Assembly (NCBI RefSeq): GCF_000383855.1
Contig: NZ_KB912877.1
Span: forward strand, 688,465-752,464
Source: Methylobacter marinus A45
GTDB lineage: Bacteria; Pseudomonadota; Gammaproteobacteria; Methylococcales; Methylomonadaceae
DNA: 64,000 nucleotides
Reading direction: 5' to 3'
A program made the position numbers and the translations under genes. The notes beneath the pieces are model-generated. The model saw only the letters and a program-made list of their open reading frames with translations, was not told where the DNA came from and did no database searches. Shown here piece by piece: positions 32,237 to 40,999 of this stretch. Positions within the stretch are counted from its first letter, which is position 1; every line of letters starts with the position of its first letter.

Positions 32237-33604
32237 ATGATAGTTGACACAGTGATCCATGCGCGCTGGATTATACCCGTTGAGCCGGAATCCGTAACCT
32301 CGCGCATTGCTCCCGACAATGGCGCGACTGTTCGTGAGAGCGCGCCTGACGCCCTATACGAATACCATACACTGGTTATCGACGACGGCCGAATTATCGA
32401 TCTGTTGCCGACAGCGATGGCCAGACAGAAGTACCAAGGTACGACAACGGAAAACCTGGAAAGTCACGCACTGCTGCCCGGTTTCATCAACAGCCATACG
32501 CATGCGGCCATGACCTTACTCCGCGGCATCGCCGATGACCTGCACCTGATGGACTGGCTGCAAAACCATATCTGGCCCCTGGAACAGAAATGGATGAGCG
32601 AAGCGTTCGTGCGCGATGGCACTGACCTGGCCATTGCCGAAATGATCCTGGGCGGCACGACCTGCTTCAATGACATGTATTTCTTTCCTGAAATCACGGC
32701 GCAGCAGGCCATGCATCATGGCATACGCGCCAGTGTCGGCCTGATCGTGATTGATTTTCCGTCGGTCTGGGCCGAAAACAGCGAGGCCTATATCGAAAAA
32801 GGCCTGGCCCTGCACGACCAGCTCCGCCACCATCCATTGATTTCAACGCCGTTTGCCCCGCATGCGCCCTATACAGTTTCGGATGAACCGTTGAGCAAGA
32901 TCAGAACATTTGCTGACGAACTGGAACTGCCCGTGCATATGCATGTGCACGAGACCCTGCACGAAGTCGAACAGGAGCAGCAAAAAACCGGCCGGCGCCC
33001 GCTACGGCGCTTGCATGAACTGGGCCTGCTCAGCCCGTCATTCATGGCTGTGCACATGACCCAGCTGACGGATGACGAAATCCAGTTGGTCGCGGAAACC
33101 GGCGCGCATATTGTCCATTGCCCCGAATCCAATCTGAAACTGGCCAGCGGCTTCAGCCCGATTGCCAAATGTCTTGCGGCGGGCATCAATGTCGCCCTGG
33201 GCACCGACGGCGCGGCCAGCAACAATGATCTGGACATGCTCGGGGAGATGCGCATGGCCGCGCTGCTCGGCAAGGCCGTCGCCAATGACGCCAGCGCCAT
33301 CCCGGCCATGACCGCCTTACGCATGGCGACCATCAATGGCGCCAAGGCTCTGGGCCTGGATCATGAAATCGGCTCGCTGAGCATCGGCAAATCCGCCGAT
33401 GTGATCGCCATCGATCTGGATCGACTGGAAACCCAGCCGTTGTATTGCCCGATCTCGCAGATCGTCTATGCCGCCAGCCGCCAGCAGGTCACTGATGTCT
33501 GGGTAGCGGGCAAACACTTGTTAAAGCAACGCCACCTGACCACGATCGATATAACGGATTTAAAACGGAAAATCGGCGAATGGCGGCAACGCTTAGGCCA
33601 GTAA
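32237..33604 (+). CDS. mtaD: 5-methylthioadenosine/S-adenosylhomocysteine deaminase (TRZ/ATZ family)
   Basis: Amidohydrolase of 455 residues that deaminates methylthioadenosine to methylthioinosine in Pseudomonas. Metal motifs are seen: NSHTHAAMTLLRG (near residue 82), the HMHVHET stretch (near 236) and GTDGAASNNDLDML (near 322). Its position, divergent from mtnA and just before ubiG-mupP-yciK, matches the Pseudomonas aeruginosa order, which supports MTA rather than triazine or guanine as substrate. Confidence 0.88.
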   Translation: MIVDTVIHARWIIPVEPESVTSRIAPDNGATVRESAPDALYEYHTLVIDDGRIIDLLPTAMARQKYQGTTTENLESHALLPGFINSHTHAAMTLLRGIADDLHLMDWLQNHIWPLEQKWMSEAFVRDGTDLAIAEMILGGTTCFNDMYFFPEITAQQAMHHGIRASVGLIVIDFPSVWAENSEAYIEKGLALHDQLRHHPLISTPFAPHAPYTVSDEPLSKIRTFADELELPVHMHVHETLHEVEQEQQKTGRRPLRRLHELGLLSPSFMAVHMTQLTDDEIQLVAETGAHIVHCPESNLKLASGFSPIAKCLAAGINVALGTDGAASNNDLDMLGEMRMAALLGKAVANDASAIPAMTALRMATINGAKALGLDHEIGSLSIGKSADVIAIDLDRLETQPLYCPISQIVYAASRQQVTDVWVAGKHLLKQRHLTTIDITDLKRKIGEWRQRLGQ

Positions 33605-33660
33605 TGACGAATAACCTACTAATATAGTACACTATAGCCATCCAACACACGGTTCATACG

Positions 33661-34368
33661 ATGACAGCAACAGAGAACGTACATCCGCACGAAATCAACA
33701 AATTCGGCTCAATGGCCGAACGCTGGTGGGACCCGCAGGGCGAGTTCAAGACCCTGCACGACATCAATCCGCTGCGCATCCAGTTCATCCAGCAGTATGC
33801 TGAAATTGCCGGCAAGCGCATCGTTGACGTCGGCTGCGGAGGCGGCATATTAACCGAAGGCCTCGCCAAACAGGGCGCCGATGCACTGGGCATTGATCTC
33901 AGCGAAGAATTGATCGATATCGCCGATCTGCATGGACTGGAAGCCGGCGTCAACACGCACTATCAGAAAATCAGCGCCGAAGCGCTGGCCGAGCAACAGC
34001 CCGAAAGTTTCGACCATGTCACCTGCATGGAAATGCTCGAGCACGTGCCCGACCCCGGCTCTATCATTTCCGCGTGCGCCCGGCTCGTCAAACCCGGCGG
34101 CATGGTGTTTTTCTCGACCCTGAACCGGCAACCGAAAGCCTATCTGCTGGCCATTGTCGCGGCTGAACACGTGCTCAGAATGCTGCCCAAAGGTACGCAT
34201 GATTTCAAAACCTTTATCAAGCCGTCGGAACTGAGCCAGTCCGCCCGTAATGCGGGTCTCGAACTGCAGGGCATGGTGGGCATCGAATACAATCCGTTCA
34301 CCAAGCGTTTCAGCCTGGGCAGGGATATCGATGTCAACTATCTCGCCGCGTTCAGACGCCCCGAGTAA
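33661..34368 (+). CDS. ubiG: Ubiquinone biosynthesis O-methyltransferase UbiG
   Basis: SAM-dependent methyltransferase performing both O-methylations in ubiquinone synthesis. The 235-residue protein has the SAM-binding VDVGCGGGILTEGLA (near residue 57), LGIDLSEELI and EMLEHVPDP. The N-terminal NKFGSMAERWWDPQGEFKTLH is the UbiG signature. The next gene begins 7 bp later. Confidence 0.96.
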   Translation: MTATENVHPHEINKFGSMAERWWDPQGEFKTLHDINPLRIQFIQQYAEIAGKRIVDVGCGGGILTEGLAKQGADALGIDLSEELIDIADLHGLEAGVNTHYQKISAEALAEQQPESFDHVTCMEMLEHVPDPGSIISACARLVKPGGMVFFSTLNRQPKAYLLAIVAAEHVLRMLPKGTHDFKTFIKPSELSQSARNAGLELQGMVGIEYNPFTKRFSLGRDIDVNYLAAFRRPE

Positions 34369-34375
34369 CGTGCCG

Positions 34376-35056
34376 ATGCCGACCGACTTCAAACTTTCCT
34401 GCGTGCTGTTCGACCTGGACGGCACCCTGGTCGATACCGCACCCGACCTGATCGCCAGCCTGAATCGGGCGTTGGCTGCGCACGGCTTGGCGGCCGTCGC
34501 CCCGGAGGCTATCCGCCCCTTTATCTCCTACGGCGGCGGCGCCATGGTCAGAGAGAGCGTCGGTGCCGACACCGACCCGGAACTTCAGGCGGCCATTCTG
34601 AAAACCATGCTTGACCACTACCAGAGCAACATTGCCGAATACACGGTATTTTTCTCGGGCATGGCCGAAACGCTGCGCATCATCGAGGCGCGGGGATTGA
34701 AATGGGGCGTCGTGACCAATAAACGCAAGCGCTTTACCGACCCGCTGATGGCGGCGTTAAAGCTGACCGCCAGAGCGGCCTGCATCGTCAGCGGCGATAC
34801 CACGGCCAACAGCAAGCCGCATCCGGAACCGATGCTGGAAGCTTGCCGGCAGGCCGGCGTCCGGCCGCAGGAATGCGTTTATATCGGCGATGCCATTCAT
34901 GACATTGCGGCAGGAAAAAATGCCCGGATGAAAACGCTGGCCGCGCTTTACGGCTACCTGAAGCCGGGCGACACGCCGGAAACCTGGGGCGCCGATGCGC
35001 TGATCGCATCGCCCGAACAAATTCCAACCTGGATAGAGTCACTCACATGCCGCTAA
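34376..35056 (+). CDS. mupP: HAD phosphatase, probable N-acetylmuramate 6-phosphate phosphatase MupP
   Basis: HAD-family phosphatase of 226 residues with FDLDGTLVDTAPDL at the N-terminus, VVTNKRKRF (motif II) and YIGDAIHDIAAGKNA (motif IV). It would be named phosphoglycolate phosphatase (Gph) by similarity alone. The order ubiG-mupP-yciK, as in Pseudomonas putida and P. aeruginosa where MupP was shown to dephosphorylate MurNAc-6-P for peptidoglycan recycling, favours MupP. Start: ATG at 34376 (a GTG lies two codons upstream). It overlaps yciK by 10 bp. The Gph role cannot be excluded. Confidence 0.75.
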   Translation: MPTDFKLSCVLFDLDGTLVDTAPDLIASLNRALAAHGLAAVAPEAIRPFISYGGGAMVRESVGADTDPELQAAILKTMLDHYQSNIAEYTVFFSGMAETLRIIEARGLKWGVVTNKRKRFTDPLMAALKLTARAACIVSGDTTANSKPHPEPMLEACRQAGVRPQECVYIGDAIHDIAAGKNARMKTLAALYGYLKPGDTPETWGADALIASPEQIPTWIESLTCR

Positions 35057-35775
35057 CCCATCACGTCATCCTCATTACCGGCGCGGGCGGAGGCCTGGGC
35101 AGCACGGCGGCACTGGCACTGGCCAAACAGGGCGCGCATATTATTCTGCTCGATAAGAACATCGCCAAACTGGAAGCGACCTACGATGCCATCCTGGCCG
35201 CCAACGCACCGGAACCGATTATTTACCCTTTCGATCTGGCCGGCGCCAATGAAGCCGACTATCAGGAACTGGCCGACAGAATCGACGACAAATACGGCTC
35301 CCTGCAGGGCGTTCTGCATTCGGCAGTCGAATTAACCGCATTCTCCCCTATCGCAGTTACCAAAACCAAGGACTGGGGGCACACGCTGAATGTCAACCTG
35401 AATGCGCCATTCCTGTTAAGCCGCGTATTGCTGCCGGTGCTGAACAAAAGCGAGCACGCCTCGATCGTCTTCACCTCCGACTCGTCCGCCAGACATGCGC
35501 CGGCTTATTCAAGCGCCTACGGCGTGTCGAAAATAGCACTGGAAGGCCTGGCCAACATTCTGGCCGAAGAACTTGAAGGCTTCAACAGAATCCGCGTCAA
35601 TACCTTGGTGCCCGGACCGGTTGACTCGCCGCTAAGAAAGCGCGCTTATCCGGCGGAAGACAAACACAAGCTGCCCGCCATGGAATCCCTGGCGCCTGTT
35701 TATGTCTATTTATTTAGCGCCGCGAGTCTTGGTGTCAGCGGCCAGATTATCGACGCCCGCACTTTTAACCTATAA
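35047..35775 (+). CDS. yciK: YciK-family short-chain oxidoreductase
   Basis: NAD(P)-dependent short-chain dehydrogenase of 242 residues. The nucleotide loop GAGGGLGSTAALALAKQGA starts near residue 11; the catalytic Tyr and Lys are in SSAYGVSKIALEG (near 157-161), with the serine in TSDSSARHAP. The second glycine-rich position and HITLTGSGGGIG-like start are as in YciK. Its substrate is not known. The start overlaps mupP, so the pair is translationally coupled. Confidence 0.88.
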   Translation: MPLTHHVILITGAGGGLGSTAALALAKQGAHIILLDKNIAKLEATYDAILAANAPEPIIYPFDLAGANEADYQELADRIDDKYGSLQGVLHSAVELTAFSPIAVTKTKDWGHTLNVNLNAPFLLSRVLLPVLNKSEHASIVFTSDSSARHAPAYSSAYGVSKIALEGLANILAEELEGFNRIRVNTLVPGPVDSPLRKRAYPAEDKHKLPAMESLAPVYVYLFSAASLGVSGQIIDARTFNL

Positions 35776-35785
35776 CTGAATCACT

Positions 35786-36334
35786 ATGGCAGAAAGAGAA
35801 ACCGTTGTCTTAACCCGCGATGTCAATGTTGTCACCATACCCGACGGCAACACCGGAACTTTGAGCAAAGGCCACGAAGTAACCATCCACCAGTCTCTCG
35901 GCAACAACTACACCGTCGTGACCGAGCACGGCCACATGGTCCGCATCGCCGGCGTTGATGCCGATGCGTTGGGCAAGGATATGCATCAATTGCATACCCT
36001 GGTATCGGAAACCAGCCCCGAGGCGGTCGAGAAAAACTGCTGGGAAGTCATGAAAACAGTTTATGACCCGGAAATACCGGTTAACATCGTCGATCTGGGC
36101 CTGGTTTACTCCTGTAAGGTCACGCCGACAGGCGAAGGACTGAATGATGTGCACGTCATGATGACCTTGACGGCGCCAGGTTGCGGCATGGGCCCCGTGA
36201 TCCAGAGCGACGTGGAAAAATGCATCCGCGAACTGCCCGGCGTGGACAATGTCAATGTGGAGATCGTGCTCGACCCGCCCTGGTCGCGCGACATGATGTC
36301 GGAAGTCGCCCAACTGCAACTGGGCTTGTATTAA
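35786..36334 (+). CDS. sufT: Iron-sulfur assembly protein SufT (MIP18/DUF59)
   Basis: The 182-residue protein has an N-terminal beta-rich domain (about 1-65) characteristic of SufT and a C-terminal MIP18/DUF59 domain (about 80-175) with VYDPEIPVNIVDLGLVY and LTAPGCGMGPVIQSDVE. SufT proteins help mature Fe-S proteins such as aconitase and lipoyl synthase in other bacteria. No suf operon is in the window. It starts 10 bp after yciK and ends the cluster. Confidence 0.9.
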   Translation: MAERETVVLTRDVNVVTIPDGNTGTLSKGHEVTIHQSLGNNYTVVTEHGHMVRIAGVDADALGKDMHQLHTLVSETSPEAVEKNCWEVMKTVYDPEIPVNIVDLGLVYSCKVTPTGEGLNDVHVMMTLTAPGCGMGPVIQSDVEKCIRELPGVDNVNVEIVLDPPWSRDMMSEVAQLQLGLY

Positions 36335-36491
36335 CGCACGCCCCGAGCCCGAATTAACGCTTTTTGCCTTTCTGCCACTCCCGGATTCGCGGCCAGCTCC
36401 GTATGACGGCGGTCTACGCCCGACTTCGACCCTTTAATGCTTACCGTTATATCCGTTTTACTGGCGTCCCTTCATCAAAAATCAGCGCGCC

Positions 36492-36528
36492 TGCCGGGAA
36501 AACTGCCATGACGGCAGTCTTCCCGGCA
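36492..36528. terminator. Strong hairpin after sufT
   Basis: Arms TGCCGGGAAAACTGCC and GGCAGTCTTCCCGGCA (16 bases, one G-U-type difference) with a 5-base loop. No T run follows, so it may be a Rho-independent-like pause, an mRNA 3' stabiliser or a repeat copy. Confidence 0.5.
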
Positions 36529-36621
36529 ACTGTTTCAATGGCCCTGCTTTTCCCAAGGATTCGCCGGATCGGTCGCATTTGCTTTTTAAAAACGATTTTT
36601 TAAATCCAGGCTTGAGCTAGA

Positions 36622-36650
36622 CTGTCAGTATTTGCTGACATAATTATAAT
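36622..36650 (+). promoter_or_regulatory. Promoter with internal operator for the hemerythrin-kinase gene
   Basis: CTGTCA (36622-36627) and a perfect TATAAT (36645-36650) are 17 bp apart. The inverted repeat GTCAG-N6-CTGAC (36624-36639) lies between and over the -35. The block TTGCTGACATAAT recurs before the GGDEF gene at 41.5 kb, so a shared regulator is plausible. Confidence 0.5.
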
Positions 36651-36722
36651 TCTTTCATTATTGAACAAAGCCATTGGGTACTGTAACTTGCTTATTGCCT
36701 TCAAATTTCTATTCTATGATCT

Positions 36723-38483
36723 ATGGCAATATTTATTTGGGATACCCAATTAAGTACCGGGATTGATGAAATTGATACTCATCATCAGCAGATATTCAAA
36801 CTAATCAATAACCTGAATGAAATCATTGCCGCAAATGGAGAACATCAAATCCGCCTCAGGGCACTGGATAAGCTGGTCGCCTACATCTATTACCATTTTG
36901 ATGCCGAAGAGCATTTCATGCGCCAAAACGGCTATCCCGAGCCGTTTTTTCTCGAACATCAGATAAAACACCAGGCATTCATCAAAAAAATCGCCAAGGA
37001 ACAGCTTCGGTGCACGTCCACCCCGGAAAGAATCACGCTTGAGCTGCTTGATTTCCTGACCAACTGGTTTATCGACCATATAATCAATGTCGACAAACAG
37101 ATAGTATTAACTGTAGCCGGCGCCGAACAATCCGTCGAGGAAACCGGCGCGGGCTATGTCATCAAGGACGCTTGCCGTAACCTCTCCCGGGCAAATGACA
37201 GCCGTTTTTGGGAGTTTGCCGACAATGTGCCCGCCTTTATCTGGCTCAAGGATGAACTCAACCAGTCCATGTATTGCAATAAACACTGGCAGCAAACCAC
37301 CGGATTTACGGCGCGCGAATGCCCGGCGGCAGTATGGCTGAATTTCGTTCATCAGAATGACCGGGACCGGCTGTCAGCGGAATACGCCAGAGCTTTCGCG
37401 GAGCGTTCAACATTACAGATTGAATATCGCTTGATGTCTCACGAAGGCAATTACCTGTCCATTTTGGAAACCGCTGCACCCGGCATACTTGAAAATGACG
37501 GATTTGCCGGTTTCACAGGCTGGGGGACCAATATCTCCAGGCAAAAACAGATTGAAGCGGCACAGGCTTTGTCCGTCGAACAACTTGAAGAAATGGTCAA
37601 GAACCAGACAGAGGAATTACAGCAGACCCGGGAAATGCTTAACCGGGAAAAGGAGGCGCGGCGAGCTTTAAAAGAAAAGCTGACTGAAGCCCAAGGGCAC
37701 TTGATACAATCGGGAAAAATGGCCGCGATAGGCAAACTGGCTTCGGGCATCGCGCAGGAAATTAATAATCCGCTGGATTCCGTCTATTCCAATCTGAACA
37801 CCCTGAAACAATTTCTACACAATATCAACCGCCTTACCGATATGACCAAACGCCTTGCCGGACAGCTTCCGCATGACAATAGCGAAGTGACGGCCTTCAA
37901 TGCGCTTAAAAAGCAACTGGCTCCGGCATCGCTAATCGATGACTTGAATGGCCGGTTGAAAGCGGCGATAGCAGATGCCGACCGGGCCCAAAAACTGGTC
38001 CAGGATTTATACAGCCTTGCACGTAATGATAAGCGCGATAAAGAGCCTTTCGATATTGAACAAAACCTCGACTCCATCCTGACCATCCTCAACAACGAGT
38101 TCAAATACAAGGCCGAGATTATCAAGGACTACGGCGGAATCAAGCCCGTCCGCTGCATAGGCTCTGATCTCATTCAGGTATTCATGAATTTATTGATTAA
38201 TGCCGCCCAGGCTATCGAGGGCTTCGGCAAAATCACCATCAGAACCGGTTATAAAAATTCCGACTGGCTATGGTTTGAGATTGAAGATACCGGCACAGGC
38301 ATCCCGGACTCGATAAAAAACAGAATCTTCGAGCCCTTCTTTACTACCAAACCCGCCGACAAGGTCCTCGGACTCGGACTATCCCTTTCCCATAAGATTA
38401 TCCAGGACCATCAGGGCGAATTCGTCATTGATTCCACCGTAGACCAGGGCACCCGGTTCAGAATCTATCTGCCGGCCGGTTAG
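36723..38483 (+). CDS. Hemerythrin-PAS histidine kinase-like sensor with Gln in place of the phospho-acceptor His
   Basis: Soluble 586-residue sensor, no membrane segment. Bacteriohemerythrin domain at about 1-130 with the diiron ligands in place (H20/H21, H58, E62-H64 region, H79, H83, H119, D124), suggesting O2 or NO sensing. A PAS fold follows (about 160-275), then a coiled coil (275-325), the dimerisation helices and a HATPase_c domain (about 440-585) with intact N box (NLLINAAQAI), G1 (DTGTGIP), F box and G2 (GLGLSLSH). The H box reads ASGIAQEINNPL: residue 345 is Gln (CAG, 37755-37757) where kinases of this class have His. It therefore probably cannot autophosphorylate in the usual way; phosphorelay partners are absent nearby. 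Confidence 0.85.
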   Translation: MAIFIWDTQLSTGIDEIDTHHQQIFKLINNLNEIIAANGEHQIRLRALDKLVAYIYYHFDAEEHFMRQNGYPEPFFLEHQIKHQAFIKKIAKEQLRCTSTPERITLELLDFLTNWFIDHIINVDKQIVLTVAGAEQSVEETGAGYVIKDACRNLSRANDSRFWEFADNVPAFIWLKDELNQSMYCNKHWQQTTGFTARECPAAVWLNFVHQNDRDRLSAEYARAFAERSTLQIEYRLMSHEGNYLSILETAAPGILENDGFAGFTGWGTNISRQKQIEAAQALSVEQLEEMVKNQTEELQQTREMLNREKEARRALKEKLTEAQGHLIQSGKMAAIGKLASGIAQEINNPLDSVYSNLNTLKQFLHNINRLTDMTKRLAGQLPHDNSEVTAFNALKKQLAPASLIDDLNGRLKAAIADADRAQKLVQDLYSLARNDKRDKEPFDIEQNLDSILTILNNEFKYKAEIIKDYGGIKPVRCIGSDLIQVFMNLLINAAQAIEGFGKITIRTGYKNSDWLWFEIEDTGTGIPDSIKNRIFEPFFTTKPADKVLGLGLSLSHKIIQDHQGEFVIDSTVDQGTRFRIYLPAG

Positions 38484-38716
38484 CGCCAGCCCTTGGCTGA
38501 TCCATTTTGAAGCCATGACCTGCGAGGTCCCCTGGCCGACACGGTTCTATTGCCGCCTGCCTCGCTTCCGGCCTGACGATCGGCGCCAATTGACTCCTTC
38601 CCGCGCCCCTTCTCTCCGGCACGGCAAACGAAAGATAAAAACCGCCCGCGCGCAATATCAAGGATAATAGTGATAAACTTTATCTTTATGCCTACCCAGC
38701 CAGCCTGTAATCTAAA

Positions 38717-40996
38717 TTGAAAATAGCCATCTTTATTTTCTTGACCCTGTTTGCTTCTATAACGTCCTCTTCACCGTTAGAAAAAGTTACCCTTCAACTC
38801 GGCTGGAAGTACCAGTTCGAATTTGCCGGTTTCATTGCGGCAAAAGAGAAAGGTTTTTACAAAGAAGCAGGCCTTGATGTTGAGTTAAAGGAACGGGAAG
38901 CGGATATGGACGTCGTCGAGGCGGTTTTAAACGGCCAGGCCGATTACGGTATAAACGATGCCGATTTAACCCTGGTCAAGGCGCAAAACAAACCGGTTGT
39001 GCTGTTGGCGAACTACTTCAAGCGCCCGGCGCTGGTTATCATCAGCAAGCAAACGCTGCTCACGCCTTCCGACCTGATCGGCAAGAAAGTCATGATCACG
39101 GAAGAACAGTTGCGCAATAGCTCCCTGGCCTTGCTGTTAAAAGCCTTTAACATGACGGCTAATGACTTTCAGGCGATTCCTCATTCATTCGATGCGGCTG
39201 ACTTTATTCGCGGCGATATAGATGCAATGTCAGCCTTCCTGTCGAATGAGCTCTACCAGATCAGGCAATCGAAAACGCCTTACAATATCATTGATCCGTC
39301 CGCCTATGGCATCAACGCCTATCACGGCAATCTTTTTACCGCCTATTCAACTGCCGAGCATTACAGACAACGCACGCAGAAACTGATCGACGCCAGCAAC
39401 AAGGGCTGGGAATATGCGCTGAGTCACACGGAAGAAATGGCCGAACTCATTTATAACAACTACTCGCGGGAAAAGCCTCTGGACGCGCTGCTCTATGAAG
39501 CCGACATCATCAAGAAATTGATTTTGCCCGATATAAAAACGCTAGGCTCTGTCAATACAAACCTGGTCCTGCACAATTTTGACGTATTGAAAGCGGCAGA
39601 CCTGATCGATTCGTCCGCCAGCCTCAACGGCTTTTTCTTCGAAGCCGCCGCGGCATCGAAAACGCCACTGTTTTCAAAACAGGAACTCGACTACATACAA
39701 TCCCTGGAAAAAATAACGCTATGCGTAGACCCGCAGTGGATGCCCTATGAAAAAATTGAACAAGGCCAGCATATTGGCATAAGCGCCGATTATTTTAATT
39801 TGCTGCGCCAAATGATACCGACCCCGATTGAACTGGTGCCGACCAGTAATTGGACTCAATCGCTGGCATTTGCCAGACAGCGAAAATGCGATCTGTTATC
39901 GCTGGTCGTAGCGACGCCTGAACGTGAAAAAGACTGGAATTTCACCAGCCCTTACCTGAACTCACCTTTGGTTATCGCCACCCGAACAGATGAACTGTTT
40001 GTCGCCGACATCGAAAATGTGCTCAACAAGAAGCTGGGCATCGTCAAGGGTTATGCCTTTGCCGAGCTGTTGCGAAATAAATATCCGACCATCAATCTGA
40101 TTGAATTCGACACGCTTGATGAAGGCCTGAACAAGGTCGCCCAAGGCGAACTGTTCGGTTTTCTGGATTCATTGACAACCATCGGGTATGCCTTACAAAA
40201 TCATTACATCGGCGAGCTTAAAATTGCCGGTAAATTTGATGACAAGTTTGAACTCGGCATCGGCGTGCGTAATGACGATCCCATATTGCTGGCGATCTTT
40301 GAAAAGATGGTTAACGCAATTCCCGCAGCAGAGCACCAGACCATTATCAACAAATGGATCTCCGTCAAGTATGAAAAAGGCACTGATTACGGTTTGCTCT
40401 GGAAGCTGGTGGCCGGAATTGCCGTTATCGGCTTCCTGCTGCTCTACCGCAATTTCGTGCAGGCCAAATATCTTAAGGAAATTGCCGAACAGAATGAATT
40501 GCTGCTGAAACTGTCCATAACCGATAAGCTGACGCAGGTATACAATCGCGCTAAACTCGACGACATTCTGCAGGAGCAATTCGATTTATATCAACGCTAC
40601 CGGAGACCATTCAGTATCATTATGCTGGATATCGACCATTTCAAAGCCATCAACGATACCCATGGCCATCTGACCGGTGATGCCGTGTTGACCAGCATCG
40701 CCGATATCCTGAAAGGCCATATTCGGCAGACTGATATACTCGGGCGCTGGGGCGGCGAGGAATTCATGATTATTTGCCCACAGAACAGTGCCGAGAGCGC
40801 GGCCATTCTGGCGGAAAAATTAAGAGTAAAAATCAGCTCGCACCACTACAAGCATGAGCGGCGGATTTCCGCCAGTTTCGGCGTCGCGCAAATAGGCGAC
40901 GGAATGGATATCGAGCAACTGGTCAAGCGAGCCGATGACGCGCTTTATCAGGCAAAGGATCAAGGCAGAAATAGAGTAATCACACAGAGGGCTTAA
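38717..40996 (+). CDS. Periplasmic NMT1/THI5-like plus SBP3 double sensor fused to diguanylate cyclase
   Basis: A 759-residue membrane sensor. Signal peptide (1-20, from a TTG start); NMT1/THI5-like pyrimidine-precursor binding domain (about 22-310: LQLGWKYQFEFAGFIAAKEKGFYKEAGLDVEL is typical); solute-binding family 3 domain (about 330-555: CVDPQWMPYEKIEQG); one membrane helix (about 567-585); short coiled coil; GGDEF domain with intact GGEEF at 679-683 and an RQTD inhibitory site five residues before it. So it should make c-di-GMP in response to periplasmic ligands. NMT1 domains of ThiY/THI5 type bind formylaminopyrimidine or HMP, suggesting a pyrimidine cue. The next gene, a cytosine deaminase, begins 3 bp after the stop. 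Confidence 0.87.
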   Translation: MKIAIFIFLTLFASITSSSPLEKVTLQLGWKYQFEFAGFIAAKEKGFYKEAGLDVELKEREADMDVVEAVLNGQADYGINDADLTLVKAQNKPVVLLANYFKRPALVIISKQTLLTPSDLIGKKVMITEEQLRNSSLALLLKAFNMTANDFQAIPHSFDAADFIRGDIDAMSAFLSNELYQIRQSKTPYNIIDPSAYGINAYHGNLFTAYSTAEHYRQRTQKLIDASNKGWEYALSHTEEMAELIYNNYSREKPLDALLYEADIIKKLILPDIKTLGSVNTNLVLHNFDVLKAADLIDSSASLNGFFFEAAAASKTPLFSKQELDYIQSLEKITLCVDPQWMPYEKIEQGQHIGISADYFNLLRQMIPTPIELVPTSNWTQSLAFARQRKCDLLSLVVATPEREKDWNFTSPYLNSPLVIATRTDELFVADIENVLNKKLGIVKGYAFAELLRNKYPTINLIEFDTLDEGLNKVAQGELFGFLDSLTTIGYALQNHYIGELKIAGKFDDKFELGIGVRNDDPILLAIFEKMVNAIPAAEHQTIINKWISVKYEKGTDYGLLWKLVAGIAVIGFLLLYRNFVQAKYLKEIAEQNELLLKLSITDKLTQVYNRAKLDDILQEQFDLYQRYRRPFSIIMLDIDHFKAINDTHGHLTGDAVLTSIADILKGHIRQTDILGRWGGEEFMIICPQNSAESAAILAEKLRVKISSHHYKHERRISASFGVAQIGDGMDIEQLVKRADDALYQAKDQGRNRVITQRA

Positions 40997-40999
40997 AAA

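Larger units (their letters stand above)
36335..36722. other. 388-bp intergenic region before the signalling island
   Basis: Holds a strong hairpin at 36492-36528 and a promoter-operator at 36622-36650. A 79-codon open frame at 36364-36603 has no start signal, a poor composition (arginine- and proline-rich from shadow-like codons) and runs through the hairpin, so I do not call it a gene. Confidence 0.7.

Noticed and set aside
33623-33636. TATAGT-AC-ACTATA dyad before ubiG
   Set aside because: Could be an operator or only a -10 region; short AT-rich dyads are common by chance and no second copy was seen.
36364-36603. 79-codon frame after sufT
   Set aside because: Runs through a strong hairpin, starts without a ribosome binding site and has shadow-like composition.
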